Below are positions 23,003 to 33,564 of a DNA stretch of 64,000 bases, piece after piece. Below the pieces are notes generated by a model that did no database searches, was not told where the DNA came from, and worked only from the letters and a program-made list of their open reading frames with translations. The position numbers and the translations under genes are program-made. How positions within the stretch are numbered: position 1 is the first letter of the stretch; the number at the start of each line of letters is the position of its first letter. This DNA is from Allodiplogaster sudhausi (lineage: Eukaryota > Nematoda > Chromadorea > Rhabditida > Diplogasteridae), in contig CALZFC010000006.1 in NCBI GenBank assembly GCA_945643635.1, positions 5,904,501 to 5,968,500 of the forward strand, written 5' to 3'.

Positions 23003-23075
23003 ACCGGATAGGGTTTGAACCGGCAACACTCAAAATGTCAAGCAAGAAGGCAACCTACTGCGCCACACAGGTCAC
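23003..23075 (-). repeat. tRNA-derived module, inner left arm
   Basis: On the minus strand, TGGCGCAGTAGG (strong A box) and GGTTCAAACCC (strong B box) occur at tRNA spacing. It is preceded by GACCTGTG and followed by TATCCGGT. The cloverleaf was not completed by eye. Confidence 0.6.
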
Positions 23076-23204
23076 GAACGACGTCTCAAGCCAGACGCTG
23101 ATGATGGCAAAAGAGTGATCAGCCACCTACAACCGTTTTTTTTCTATCGTTTCCTTCGCTTCGATAGAAAAATGTCAGTTTAAGCTCTAATTTTCACACT
23201 CGTT

Positions 23205-23598
23205 ACTTTTCCTCTAGGCATAACATTTGCACCGCTTCTCTTTCTCTCTCTTTCTCTCTATGAATCTATATTTGTCTCTATCTCCCGTTCTCTCTATCTC
23301 TCTTTCTCTCTGTGAATCTCTCTTTCCCTCTCTTTTTTCCTATCTCTCTTTGAATCTCTCCTTCATTCTATCTCTCTTCCTTTCTATCTCTCTTCCTCTC
23401 TATCTCTCTTCCTCTCTATCTTTCTTTCTCTCTATCTCTCTTCCTCTCTATCTCTCTATCTCTCTATCTCTCTTTCTCTCTATCTCTCTTTTTCTCTATC
23501 TCTCTTTCTCTCTATCTCTCTGTCTCTCTATCTCTCTTTTTCTCTATTTCTGTGTCTGCTCTCCTCTCTCCCAACCGGTGCAAAAGTTTTGAAAGATA
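23205..23598. repeat. (CT)n loop of foldback
   Basis: TCTCTATCTCTCTTTC-type microsatellite forms most of the spacer between the foldback arms. Confidence 0.9.
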
Positions 23599-23728
23599 AA
23601 CGAGTGTGAAAATTAGAGCCCAAAGTGAAGAATCACTCAATGCGAAGGCAATGATAGAAAAAAAAACGGTTGTAGGTGGCTGATCACTCTTTTGCCATCA
23701 TCAGCGTCTGGCTTGAGACGTGGTTCGT

Positions 23729-23800
23729 GACCTGTGTGGCGCAGTAGGTTGCCTTCTTGCTTGACATTTTGAGTGTTGCCGGTTCAAACCCTATCCGGTG
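23729..23800 (+). repeat. tRNA-derived module, inner right arm
   Basis: Mirror copy of the 23003-23075 module with the same A box TGGCGCAGTAGG and B box GGTTCAAACCC. Confidence 0.6.
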
Positions 23801-24018
23801 TAAAGGATTTGCCTTACCAAGGAAAAAGTATTCAGAATGAAAATCGGTCAGGAGCTCAAAGTGTGGGATTGTTCAAATCACTGATAAAATAAGGACGTAG
23901 AGATTGAGTGCAGAGAGAGAGAGATGGAGAGAACGAGAAAGAAAGAGTGGGAGAGGGAGAGAGAGAAAAAGAGGCTTAGGATGGTTGATGTCAACGTCTG
24001 GCTTTGGTATTAGCACAT

Positions 24019-24092
24019 CTCTTGTGTGGCTTAATGGTTTACTAAGTTGCTTTTTGTTTTGAATGTCACAGGTTCGAACCCTAATCTGAGCA
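24019..24092 (+). repeat. tRNA-derived module, outer right arm
   Basis: Mirror copy of 22722-22792. The A-box region has changed to TGGCTTAATGG; the B box GGTTCGAACCC is intact. Confidence 0.6.
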
Positions 24093-24694
24093 AGACTTTT
24101 GCTGCAGTCTTGCAGTTTTGGAAATTCCGGAGCAAAATTCTCGGCTACTTGCCAAAAAGCGAAAGCCATGCTTTTTAGTAATAAACAGTAATTATATGAA
24201 TTCTAACAAAATGTATACTGTTTTATCAGTTAAGAAATTAATAGAACTCGTAATTCATTAATTTAATTATTAAAAAAAGTGTTTCAAAACATATGTAGCG
24301 CACGCCCGTTGGATTAAATGGCAGACTATTTCAACTTTAGCTATTGGCATACTCCTTACCCTCTTTTTTTCAGTCTTCATGAGTCTACGGCAAATGTAAA
24401 TTTATCATAAAAGAATTGTTTTTTATCTTGCATAATAAGATAAATAATAATAAAAAAATAATAACAAAAAATATATTAATAAAAATGAGTTGCTAATTAA
24501 TAGAAAAATCTTCAGAGAACATTTGTATCGCATGCTCGGCGGTTTTCGGTGCACACTACTTTTCTTTAGCTCTTGACAAACGCCTTCCCTTGCTATGATC
24601 ATGGGAAATGACATAATAATGGTACAAATAAATAAGAAATAACACCAATTTATGAAGGTTAAACTGTTATTTGAAATAATATAAATAAAAGAAA

Positions 24695-24845
24695 GTATGC
24701 AAGCCTCGCATGAGCCCGCCCATGCCGGGCGGGCAGCGGCAGCCGAAGCTGCCATCCGGCCGCACCACGCACGGCCCGCCGTTCAGGCAGACAGAAGCTG
24801 GCAGAGGAGCAAGGCGAGGCCGCCGCCGCGCCGCGAAGGTCACAA
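24695..24845 (-). pseudogene. Frameshifted EGF-like exon copy
   Basis: Minus-strand duplicate of the 8.5 kb EGF exon. It retains VCLNGGPCVVRPDGSFGCRC and PPGMGGL, in fact a better EGF consensus (LNGGPC) than the other copy. A 2-base loss just after GGL replaces the terminal Cys-Glu with a shifted MRGLH frame. About 400 bases on its high-coordinate side (to ~25215) also match 8650-9000. It is a decayed segmental duplicate, or a functional exon with a deletion at its end. Confidence 0.5.
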
Positions 24846-25337
24846 GAAGAGAAACTGTAAGGAATAAATATTTATTAGAATTCTTTTATTATAGGAAAAG
24901 CAACGAAGAAATAAATTTTAGGCATTATTTGTTAATACATTAAAAACTGCAAGCATCATCTTAATTTTCACTTTTTTTTCATTCTTCACTTAAATTCGTC
25001 AAATATTGATGTCATCAACTAACATGCGGTTTTCATTGGAGCAACCTTTGTTAGCGGCATGACTTGGCTCACCCGATCCTTGCATCATCGTGTGATCAAT
25101 TTGAAAATTTAATGTAAGTACTATTTTAATCGTTATTGATTAACTGCTTGTTCAATTGCGAAGCCGCAAAAAGCCTTACTTACACAGAACGCATTAAGAT
25201 CTCCCCCCCCCTCTCCCTTCCTGCATGCCATTTTCAGCAACAGTCATCCCCATTTCTTCTTTGTGTCCCATCTTACAATTAGCCTCCGCTTTCGGAGATC
25301 ATTCCTAAACTGAATGTAAAAGATGCGTTTTTCATTC

Positions 25338-27493
25338 CAATTCAGGAAGAGGAAGTACAATAAATTGAACAACCGCCTGCGCGTAGTTTTTTCACCATTG
25401 ACATACCAAGAACGATCTTAGACGAAAGAGCAGGACACCATCTATGCGTAGGTCCGACTTCAAAGATTGACTGTACATTTCTAGCATTTACCTGCAGCAA
25501 CACTTTTCCTGAAGAAACCCTTTTCGGTGCACACATTTCAGCAAGTCTTTGGAATGTTAATTTTCAGGATGGTTTCGTCTAAATCTTTCGGGATGCTAAT
25601 TAATTGTGAGCGCTGCATGGTTTGGATCAAACATCTGGGGTGCTAATTAAATGTGAACGCAGAATAACAACTTTAGACCGCATTATGTGAGATTTTTCTC
25701 TTTCTCGCACGCTCCGATGTGAAAAGCTGACTCATTTCTGAACAACTAATTAAAAGATGCTTCTTTACTTTGTCCTACTCCTCCATTTTTTATCTACTGT
25801 TGATAGAACTACCTTTGCTATATTTAATATAAGCTTCTTTGTTCATTTTTCGCGTTCACTGTTTAGACATATCGATAGTGTTCAGATCCTGTTAAATTTA
25901 ACACAATCCATGCTTCAGATCGATGTCGACTATTCGTTCGCTGCAGCCGATAAGCCAGTGCTCTCTGACTACAGCGAGTCTCCTTGTCGTCTCCGACATG
26001 GCCATTCTCTGGGCTTATCCTAGGGTCATCACTAAGGCCGACTCAGATTTTTCGCACAACGCCCTTCGTCTCCTCGATCAACCTCCGGCAAACCCTTTCG
26101 GAATTCCCCTTCCAGCGTGCACAGTTGCCAGATGTTTCATTACGCCAATAGCTGCCATGAAGTGGCCATCAGTTCCATCAAACTGCCCAGGACCACTTCC
26201 TCCCTTCTGCTATTCCTCATGTGTCCTACCGCACTCGGGCACTGTCATAGAAGAACCTGCAACCACTGCCACCTTCGCGTCGCCTACCGACATCTTTATA
26301 GCCATAGCCTCGTCTCAAACCAATACAATCAATATTCTTCACTTCACTGCAACATCGTCTCTCTTTGACACGGACGTCAGCTACGCCAGCTGTCATAGTT
26401 ACCAACCACTCAACGAGTTTCAGCAAAGGATGTCCATAATAACGCAAACTCGGGCCTAAACGGTGACACGGAACACTTCTGCCTGCTGACATACGAATGG
26501 CGTTATGGAGGAGCTGGGAGAAGACGCGCGCGGCGTCTGCTCATCGCAAAAAGTGACAGAAGAGTCAAGTCAAGTGAATACATCATTGATCGGCCTGCAG
26601 GACCCAATGACGAATTCGAGATTTTTCGAGAAATTGCGGAAGCACTCGGGCGCCGTGTGTTCTTGTGTTACGGAGATGTGTATCGCAAGGATGTAGCAGA
26701 ATGGACTCGGCAGAAGGATTCGATCGGCCGTTATCGTGTCTATAAACCATATCTTACTTGGGCAAAAAGAACGCTGGAGCCCATCCAAATATACGACCAT
26801 GCCATAAAGGAAGTGTACAAAATGAACAAATCCATGGGCTGGGATGAGAGCGTCTATTCGTTCTTAGTCATGCAACCGAATGGAAACGTCGGAGATGTCA
26901 TCTTTGCGATCTGTAACAAGTACAATATGGAAAATTACGACGTAATTTCCTCACAGCATGGACGTGTGATCGTGCTCATCAAGAGTACGCTCTATTCGGT
27001 AAGCGATATATTCGGTTGGCCACATGCATCTATTTTTTTTCTTAAAATATTAGATTGATAGAGTAAAAAACTTTCGGGATTTGTTGAAAATTATGAGCAA
27101 TGTCTATGATGTCAAGGAGTTTAATTTACCTATGCCATCTTTTTTAATTGTCTCATTTCAAGGGTTTCATCGGACGCGGGCTTCCAAACCTTGAGGAAGT
27201 AGCTCGCGCGGCATGCTTCAAACTACTGAACAACTGGAAGAAGATTGATTTCGCCGAGCGTGTCGAATTCGATTTCAAGTCTACGCATCAGTTCTTTTCG
27301 TCAACGGAGTAGCCTTTTTCCTAGTTTTCTTTTTTCGTTGTATAAAAGTTGAGTTCAAAGTCCAAATCCAAACTGGATACATAACAATAAATTTGGCACT
27401 TGAAAGAAGCAGTAATTGAAGACTAATTGGCTGTTAAGATCAACGATTCTTGCGAGGTCCTGATTGTGAGGTCGATGTTGTATCCGCTAAAGG
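25338..27493 (+). repeat. Inverted segmental duplication, copy 1
   Basis: This block is matched in reverse orientation at about 42310-44533, including coding and flanking DNA, with small indels. Homology begins near CCAATTCAG on the left and ends near a GCGAGGTCCTGA region on the right. Confidence 0.88.
25923..27312 (+). pseudogene. Unrecognised gene, copy 1, 4-bp frameshift
   Basis: The first exon (25923-26998) and the second (27163-27312) join at phase 0 and encode a protein of about 408 residues, but the frame is broken near 26444. There this copy lacks the four bases (TACC) present in the inverted copy, ending the first part at ...RMSIITQTRA. Downstream the frame resumes with EWRYGG, FLCYGDVYRKDVAEW and FLVMQPNGNVGDVIFAICN, and ends in FDFKSTHQFFSSTE. 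No known domain is recognised. An upstream sense-strand segment (25345-25560) containing GHHLCVGPTSKIDCTF is also conserved and may be another exon. An alternative overlapping frame at 25757 starts with a signal-like MLLYFVLLLHFLSTV. Confidence 0.5.
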
Positions 27494-27499
27494 TGCTAT

Positions 27500-28080
27500 T
27501 TCCTTCCTTGTGATTTGATGATTTCTAAATTGCCATTCCTCGTGTCAGTATGGGTTCTACTGCTGGAGTAAATAATGAACCAGATTGATATTAAATCGTT
27601 TTAAGAAATGGAGACAACTTCTCAACGAAACGAATGTAACAGAAATAATGAAGGAATGACATGATAAAGGGAGAAGCAGAGAGTGATAGTTAGAGAAAGA
27701 AAGAAAGCGAGAGATGGAGCGAGACAAAAAGGGGCTGTGTAAGAAAAATAATATAAACAACACTCCAGAGTTCAAAGAAATGTAAATTGATAGTCACTGA
27801 ATAATTTTATTTATTTATTTTCACTTCATGTATAACAAGATATACAGTCCCGCCCAGGATCTTGGTAGCAAGGACGCGTCGGACGAGTCGCACGCGTCCA
27901 AATGCATCCTCGTTCATAACTATTGTTCTAGGAAAAACTACAATATTTTAAATGGTATATTAGGTTGCTTATAGAGAGCGGGTGCTACTATTAAAAAATT
28001 GATAATTTCTAATCATTTGATAAGGAGTTATCACTTTTTACCTATAAAAAATTTAATTTCAAATTCAAAAATGAAAAACC
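27500..28080. other. Intergenic; third mariner-like terminus
   Basis: No gene recognised. TATA-CAGTCCCGCCCAGGATC occurs at 27842, resembling the sites at 9651 and 22395 but diverging after the first ten bases. Confidence 0.4.
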
Positions 28081-28334
28081 TCATCTTGTCGCACAATCAC
28101 TATTATCGCAATTGAATTGTATTCAACCATTCGGCAATGACAGAAGAAATATCAGACATTTCTACATACAACTGAATACTATCATACAGCAACTATGCCC
28201 TCATCGAGACACCAGAGCTTCTAGTAAGTCAGATTCTTACTAAATTACCACTCTATCTACAGACTCGAATCGTAAGAGATCAAGAAACAAAGAGAGTCGG
28301 AATATTTGACGTTCTTCGTCTACTCAGAGAAATA

Positions 28335-28950
28335 GTGGAAGAAGAAAGAATTGAAAACATTCTCACCACTGGCTCATCAAATATATCATTGGATCAGCCA
28401 AGAACTCATTTCAATCATCATCACCATTATATTAACGGCAGATGCAAACTCTGCAATGACCGATATCATACAGTCGAGAACTGCACAATCTATACAACTC
28501 CTCACGACGGCAGCATATCAGATGAAACTCTGCCACAATTGCTTGAATAATAATCACATTACGGTGAATTGCAAATCAAGCATGAACTGCAAAATATGCC
28601 ACGAAAGACATCATACAAGTCTTTGCTTCAACTCACCTATCGATTCAAGGAGACATACGCACAATTTCTCATCGAACACATGGCAACAGCCTCAAATGCT
28701 CGTTACGCAAAATCAGAATCAGAATCAGAATCATCCGCCAATACATACAAATGATAACCATTTCAATCCAGAAAGAAATACAAATCAACATCTTCCAAAT
28801 ACACGGAGAAATCACTTCTCTCCAGCTAGAAATCAAACGCCGATACAGCAATCGAACTATCCAAACATAAATTCACACACTTCTCATCACACACTCTGCT
28901 CACCAGCATCATCATTCCTTTGCTCCACATACGACGCAAGGAAGAAATAA
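28335..28950 (+). pseudogene. Gag nucleocapsid remnant with zinc knuckles
   Basis: Three CCHC-type knuckles are spread over two frames: the first in the frame ending at 28550, the other two in the frame 28351-28950. A frameshift therefore lies between about 28460 and 28515. The second frame continues with Gln/Asn/His-rich sequence. Confidence 0.75.
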
Positions 28951-29053
28951 TCACACGACCATTATTGCAATTGATAGCTCTCAATGCACTGATTGTGAGG
29001 AAGCACAAAATACTGCTATCTCATCAGAAATTCTACACCCTCACGCTCACATC

Positions 29054-29380
29054 ATGAATGAAAATTCATCTCTTCTATGTACAGAAGTACATCTTATCAA
29101 TCCCAGAGATCCTGAGAAAATCATAAAAGCAACAGCTTTTCTTGACTCTGGAAGCACAAATTCGTATATCACAGAGAACCTGGCTGAACAAATGAATTTA
29201 ACGCCATCACTCACAAAAGACATCATTGTCTTCGGATTTGGTTCCACGACTCCTCAGAAAATTCACTCAACCATACATACTTTACAACTCGTCATGAATG
29301 ACGGCAATTGTCTGAATATTAATTGTCGCTCTGTTCCACAAATATGCAATTCACTGGACTGGGTGAAAGTACAAGATTAG
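29054..29380 (+). pseudogene. Retropepsin-like aspartic protease domain
   Basis: The 108-codon frame holds ATAFLDSGSTNSYI, the DSG variant of the D-S/T-G active site, and IVFGFGST, which resembles the flap region. It ends in a stop at 29378-29380, and a new frame opens at 29393 with DILLGNNHF. Protease and downstream sequence are thus separated by one stop. Confidence 0.7.
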
Positions 29381-29392
29381 AAAGAAATTCTC

Positions 29393-30682
29393 ATGAACAG
29401 TCAACCAGACATTCTGCTCGGGAACAATCACTTCCTTCATCTCTTACATTCTCCTAATTTCCACATCCGACGACTTGACAGTGGTCAATTTATGATGAAC
29501 ACAGCCATCGGAACAATTATCGGAGGAAATATTTCTAATCACAATATGAACAACATCACTCTACCATCACAACTCTTCCAGAAAACACTCATAAATGATT
29601 GGATGAATGATACTCCCACATTACTCATCAATAACTCTCAGAGAAGAAAGAGCACTAAAAATTTCTCAACTATACGTGAATATGACGAATACGATCCTAC
29701 TCCTCTTTTCTCTACATCACAAACAGAGCAAAATGCAGACAATACTGTTCTGAATCATGACGATTCACATGATCATGATCAGACTAAAATAGCATTTGCA
29801 AAATCTACTACTGTCAGATCAGATTCTCTCAGTAATTCGCTCGATGAAACGATCACGCAATCAATCAATTTCACTCACAAAATGGAACTCGAATCTGCTA
29901 ACAAGACTGCAGAAGCCATTGGTTCTAAGTACCAAAAAGATCCATTACGAAATACAAAGAAAAAGAAAACAATACTTACAACGAATACAGAAACGATTCA
30001 ACCAAGACCGTTAAAATTATCCATCTTTAACGCATCAACATTACTCTCAGTATTACTACTCTGTCAATGTGTTTCGAATTCTGCAGACCGCTATCCGGCT
30101 GGTTTTTCGAACATCAAACAAATCATTCATGTGAATGAATGCACACAAAATGCAATTGTCATTGCCCAAACAGATGAATCATCCATTTGTTGGTATCCAT
30201 TTGAATGCCCAATGGAACATACATTATCGAAATCAGGACAACCCACATGTCGAATGAAATACGCTTGTCCAAACTGGACATCAGACTGTATAAATACAGC
30301 ATTATACTTATCCCTTCAGAAGGAATCATTCATGGAATTATTACCAGTTGAAGATCGTTACTCAGCTCCACCAAAATTCTGCTCATGGAAACAAAATTCA
30401 GAATGCACTTATACATCCAGAGAGGAAATCTACAATCAAATTCAACTATCTGAAAACTCCACATTGATTAATTCTTCACTGAACATGCAAACATCGCATT
30501 TATATGACGATTGTCTTCGCAACGATATTCCAATCACTTCTGATCTACTACAATTCACAAGCACCACTCAGTTCTGTGACAGACATCATTATACGCAAGA
30601 AAGTAATACATTCTACTCATATGATACACCCATCACTTCTCACCTCTTTTCTAACACAAATACTATTCCTATTCGAGCATGA
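29393..30682 (+). pseudogene. Chimeric ORF: Pol start joined to envelope-like region
   Basis: A 429-codon frame begins in the post-protease part of Pol and skips all polymerase domains. It continues through a hydrophilic Ser/Thr-rich section to a hydrophobic helix (LSIFNASTLLSVLLLCQC at about residues 207-224). A Cys-rich, multiply N-glycosylatable region follows, to the end. The layout resembles a signal/anchor plus envelope ectodomain N-terminus. The fusion region of an envelope and a C-terminal membrane anchor are absent. The open frame after such a deletion is unusual. Confidence 0.6.
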
Positions 30683-30769
30683 AATGTCACTTACAAATCT
30701 TCTCCATCCTTTTCCATCACACACACTTAGTGAGAAATTAAGTTTTAATAATTATATTTTATGAAAATC

Positions 30770-31465
30770 AACCTATTTGCAATATAACGTCAAAACATTG
30801 CACTTTGTACTGACGATCACCTCTTATTTTGGTGCGTCCAGGCATACTGTAGTGGGCCCAATGCAACTTTCTTAGGTTTTTATTTTTGAAATGAATTTCG
30901 GACCTCCAAAAGTACCAAAAAATCATGCAAAGAAAATGTTTTAAACCTTTTCAAACTTTTGTCTGCGGTCTCTATACATATATATCTCAAAATTTAGACC
31001 TCATTATGCTACTACTCGTCCTCATTCATGGGATATGCCCTGTAATGTGAGACCACGCGCTCCCCACCAGCTATTTTGATATATGCTTTTTTTCTATTGC
31101 TACCGCTTCATTTTCTCTTACCGCAAGCTTTCGCTTGAGAAAAGAGCTAGAAAAGCAAAGAATAGAAGTTGTTGGTGAAAGACAGAGGGGTCGAGAGAGG
31201 GAGAGAGAAGGAGAAAGGGGACGAGTTAGCAAATTTTTCTTTTTTTTCTTTTAAATTGCCCTTTTTTAATCTATCAACTTCTCTCTCTCTCCTCTCTCTC
31301 ACTCACTCACTTTCTCTCTGTGTTTCTTTCGCTCTCTCTGCTTAGCCATGTCCCTTTTCCCTGCTTTTAATCTCCCTTCATTTTACTCGGTGCATTGGCC
31401 CGACAAATAGCACACCATGCGTTTTCTAAAATAAATTTAAAAAATCTAATTCGCATTCTTGTTTT
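30770..31465. other. Intergenic with purine and pyrimidine tracts
   Basis: No gene recognised. There is a GA tract near 31170-31225 and a CT tract near 31280-31345, again an inverted simple-repeat pair. Confidence 0.5.
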
Positions 31466-31470
31466 GCAGC

Positions 31471-31960
31471 ATGCAAATATTCGTGAAAACCCTTAGCGGC
31501 AAGACGATCACTCTGGAGGTCGAGGCTGAAGATACCATTTATAATATCAAGAAAAAGGTTCAGGACAATCAAGGCATCCCGCCCGACCAGCAGCGCCTGA
31601 TCTCCGCTGGTTAATTCCATAATCGATATTCTTTCCTTTTTTGTTAGAGTTTGCACAGTTTGACAGCTAAGGGCAGTAGAAGAATTTGATGGAGATATAC
31701 TTTTCTTTGAACTATGTTTTTGAAAGTGAGGCATTTCGGAAGGGGCATTCCCTCATCGCATTCATTACGAAATACATAGGCTGCTTTAATAAAGTAGGAA
31801 AGAAGTTTAATGTGATTTTACTATTTAAATATAATTGAATTGCTACATTACTTCACTCGTTTCAGGCAAGCAGCTGGAGGATGGCCACACCCTCTCCGAA
31901 TACAATATCCAGAAGGAGTCGACCCTCCACCTCGTCCTTCGCCTCTCCGGAGGAAGCGAA
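31471..31960 (+). CDS. Divergent ubiquitin (2 exons, extension unresolved)
   Basis: Exons 31471-31609 and 31866-31960 give [36 protein letters not shown] and [16 protein letters not shown] followed by Ser-Glu and a GTAAGG donor. Lys6, 11, 27, 29, 48 and 63 and Ile44 of ubiquitin are conserved. Changes include Lys33 to Asn, Phe45 to Ser, Arg74 to Ser and Thr9 to Ser. Such drift is exceptional for ubiquitin, so this is a ubiquitin-like fusion, for example to a ribosomal protein or another C-terminal extension, or a decaying copy. The donor after GG-Ser-Glu implies more protein downstream, but no S27a- or L40-like tail was found in the following 2 kb. A long CT array starts immediately after the donor. 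Confidence 0.8.
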
Positions 31961-31967
31961 GTAAGGG

Positions 31968-31968
31968 A

Positions 31969-32056
<88 letters not shown>

Positions 32057-32160
32057 CTCTCTCTCCTCTCTCTCCTCTCTCTCTCCTCTCTCTCTCTCCT
32101 CTCCTCTCTCTCTCTCCTTTCTCTCTCATCCCTCTCTCTGTGTCTCACACCTATCTCTGT
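31968..32160. repeat. (CT)n microsatellite in ubiquitin intron
   Basis: Nearly pure CT array following the exon-2 donor. It creates long Ser/Leu and Arg/Glu ORFs on both strands that are artefacts. Confidence 0.92.
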
Positions 32161-32164
32161 CTCT

Positions 32165-33560
32165 CACACCTACCGCGGTTCCCCTTCACTCCTTTACTGT
32201 CCTCTAGAAACTCCTCTTATAAAAAAGCAAGGACTGAACCTGCTCTTGCTCTGGGGGCGCTTGCCTGCCCAGCACCGACGAGCGGCACTGAAGCTTGGAC
32301 TCGTCCTCCTGAAACAGGCTTCTTTAGAACATGGAAAGGATGTAGGGCATGGACCTAGAAGGGGGAAAGCTTGGCATACATTGTTTTAGCTGGGTCTCGG
32401 GCTTGGCTATCTTCCGCTTGGCGCGGACTAGTTGATCTCAAACCCACCTCTTTATACCTCAATTTCTCGCTCTTCCTCTCCCTCTCACGCTCTCCTCTTC
32501 TATGCTTCTCTCTCTCTTTCTCTCTCACTCGCTAGGTTTTTCATACTTAATCGTCATTGGATTCTAATCGTAAGGAAGCAATCTTTGCACTATCTGATCA
32601 CACAAAACTTTCAATGTAAACCTTTGCAAATACTAAAGGTAATACATATATTCCCAATCTTTCTCCCTCGCTCATTCATTTCTCCCATGCTGTCCAATCG
32701 CTAACTCTCTCTATATCTCTATCTCTCTCTCTCTATCTTTCTCTCTCTTTCTCTCTCTTTCTGTTTACTTCTCACTGCTTCTTCTCTTCTTTTACCGCGG
32801 CATATGTTGGAAGGATATTCCTCCCCTCTTAATTAGACCTTGAAATTGCTTAATTAGATGTAAAATTTTAATGTTTGTTCGATAAGAAGTCCCTTCTTTA
32901 TTCGCGCTTCTTCCTTCTTCAATATACATATGTTGGTGCTCCAAAGCTGTCTGACTTTAATTAATTTCACTTGTCTTCATGCAGATACCTTTTGGCTTAC
33001 GGCAACACTATTTTGGCCGATTTCTGCCGTTTCATGCATTATTTTGTAATAGCGTTCATGGAGATTTGAATAATTAAGGCATATTTGAAGAAAATTATGC
33101 GAGGAGACTAAAATGACGCTTGCTATCTCATGGTCATCGCAATGGAATGTTTAAAAAAAATGTTTTTAACACAGTTTTAAGCCTTCACCTCAATAGGTGG
33201 TCGGGACTTCAAGCGACGACAAGTGAGTACACTTGGTGGGGTAGTGAGTTTGGAAAGCATGGTGGGTGAGAGTAAAACAGAATTTGGATGTCAAAATCTG
33301 ACAGTGAGGATTAGTTCTGAGGAGGCGTAAAAACCCGGGGTGGGTGTGTGCAATCAACGGTACCTTTCGAACCCCCTCTTGGCGATTTCTTTCTGGAAAG
33401 GTGAAACACATCCCTGTGCATAATATGTGCACACAACATGTGCATGTTTAAAAAAAATTCATTGTATCACAAGCCCTTACATAATTAGTGATAAAAGACA
33501 AAAATTTTCATATGCATGGACAACAAATTTAGTGTTTACTGTAAAATTGCGTTGTTTCAA
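32165..33560. other. Intronic or intergenic, no gene recognised
   Basis: A GC-richer patch at 32225-32420 keeps an open frame ([20 protein letters not shown]) but has no recognised domain. CT tracts lie near 32500-32530 and 32705-32765. The rest is AT-rich. Confidence 0.4.
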
Positions 33561-33564
33561 TTTT

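Larger units (their letters stand above)
22653..24158. mobile_element. 1.5-kb foldback element with tRNA-like modules
   Basis: Two arms of about 555 bp, 22653-23204 and 23599-24158, are reverse complements with scattered mismatches and flank a ~390-bp CT-rich loop. The outer ends are TTTTTGGCAAGTAGCCGAGA and its complement. Each arm contains two tRNA-derived modules with A and B box sequences and an internal GA/CT tract. Transcribed, it would form a very long hairpin. It looks like an inverted pair of composite tRNA-derived SINEs or a foldback transposon. Confidence 0.8.
28085..30682 (+). mobile_element. BEL/Pao-type retroelement remnant, polymerase deleted
   Basis: Gag, protease and envelope-like pieces lie in order without reverse transcriptase, RNase H or integrase. 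Gag-like sequence (QILTKLPLYLQTRI, LRLLREIVEEE) is split over frames. Zinc knuckles follow: CKLCNDRYHTVENC, CHNCLNNNHITVNC and CKICHERHHTSLC. An aspartic protease has FLDSGSTNSYI, then DILLGNNHF, a motif typical of Pao elements. The last 429-codon frame then passes into a Cys-rich ectodomain-like segment. No LTRs were found. This is an old, internally deleted copy. Confidence 0.8.

Noticed and set aside
26226..26492. Minus-strand ORF inside the duplicated gene
   Set aside because: It is a shadow of the sense frame and is not conserved as an open frame in the inverted copy.
27840..31000. LTRs flanking the BEL/Pao remnant
   Set aside because: I searched by eye for a direct repeat pair with TG...CA ends and found none.
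31843..32389. Long ORFs on both strands after ubiquitin exon 2
   Set aside because: They are artefacts of the intronic CT array.
31968..33560. Ubiquitin fused to ribosomal protein S27a or L40
   Set aside because: No Lys-rich ribosomal tail or zinc-finger cysteines were found downstream.
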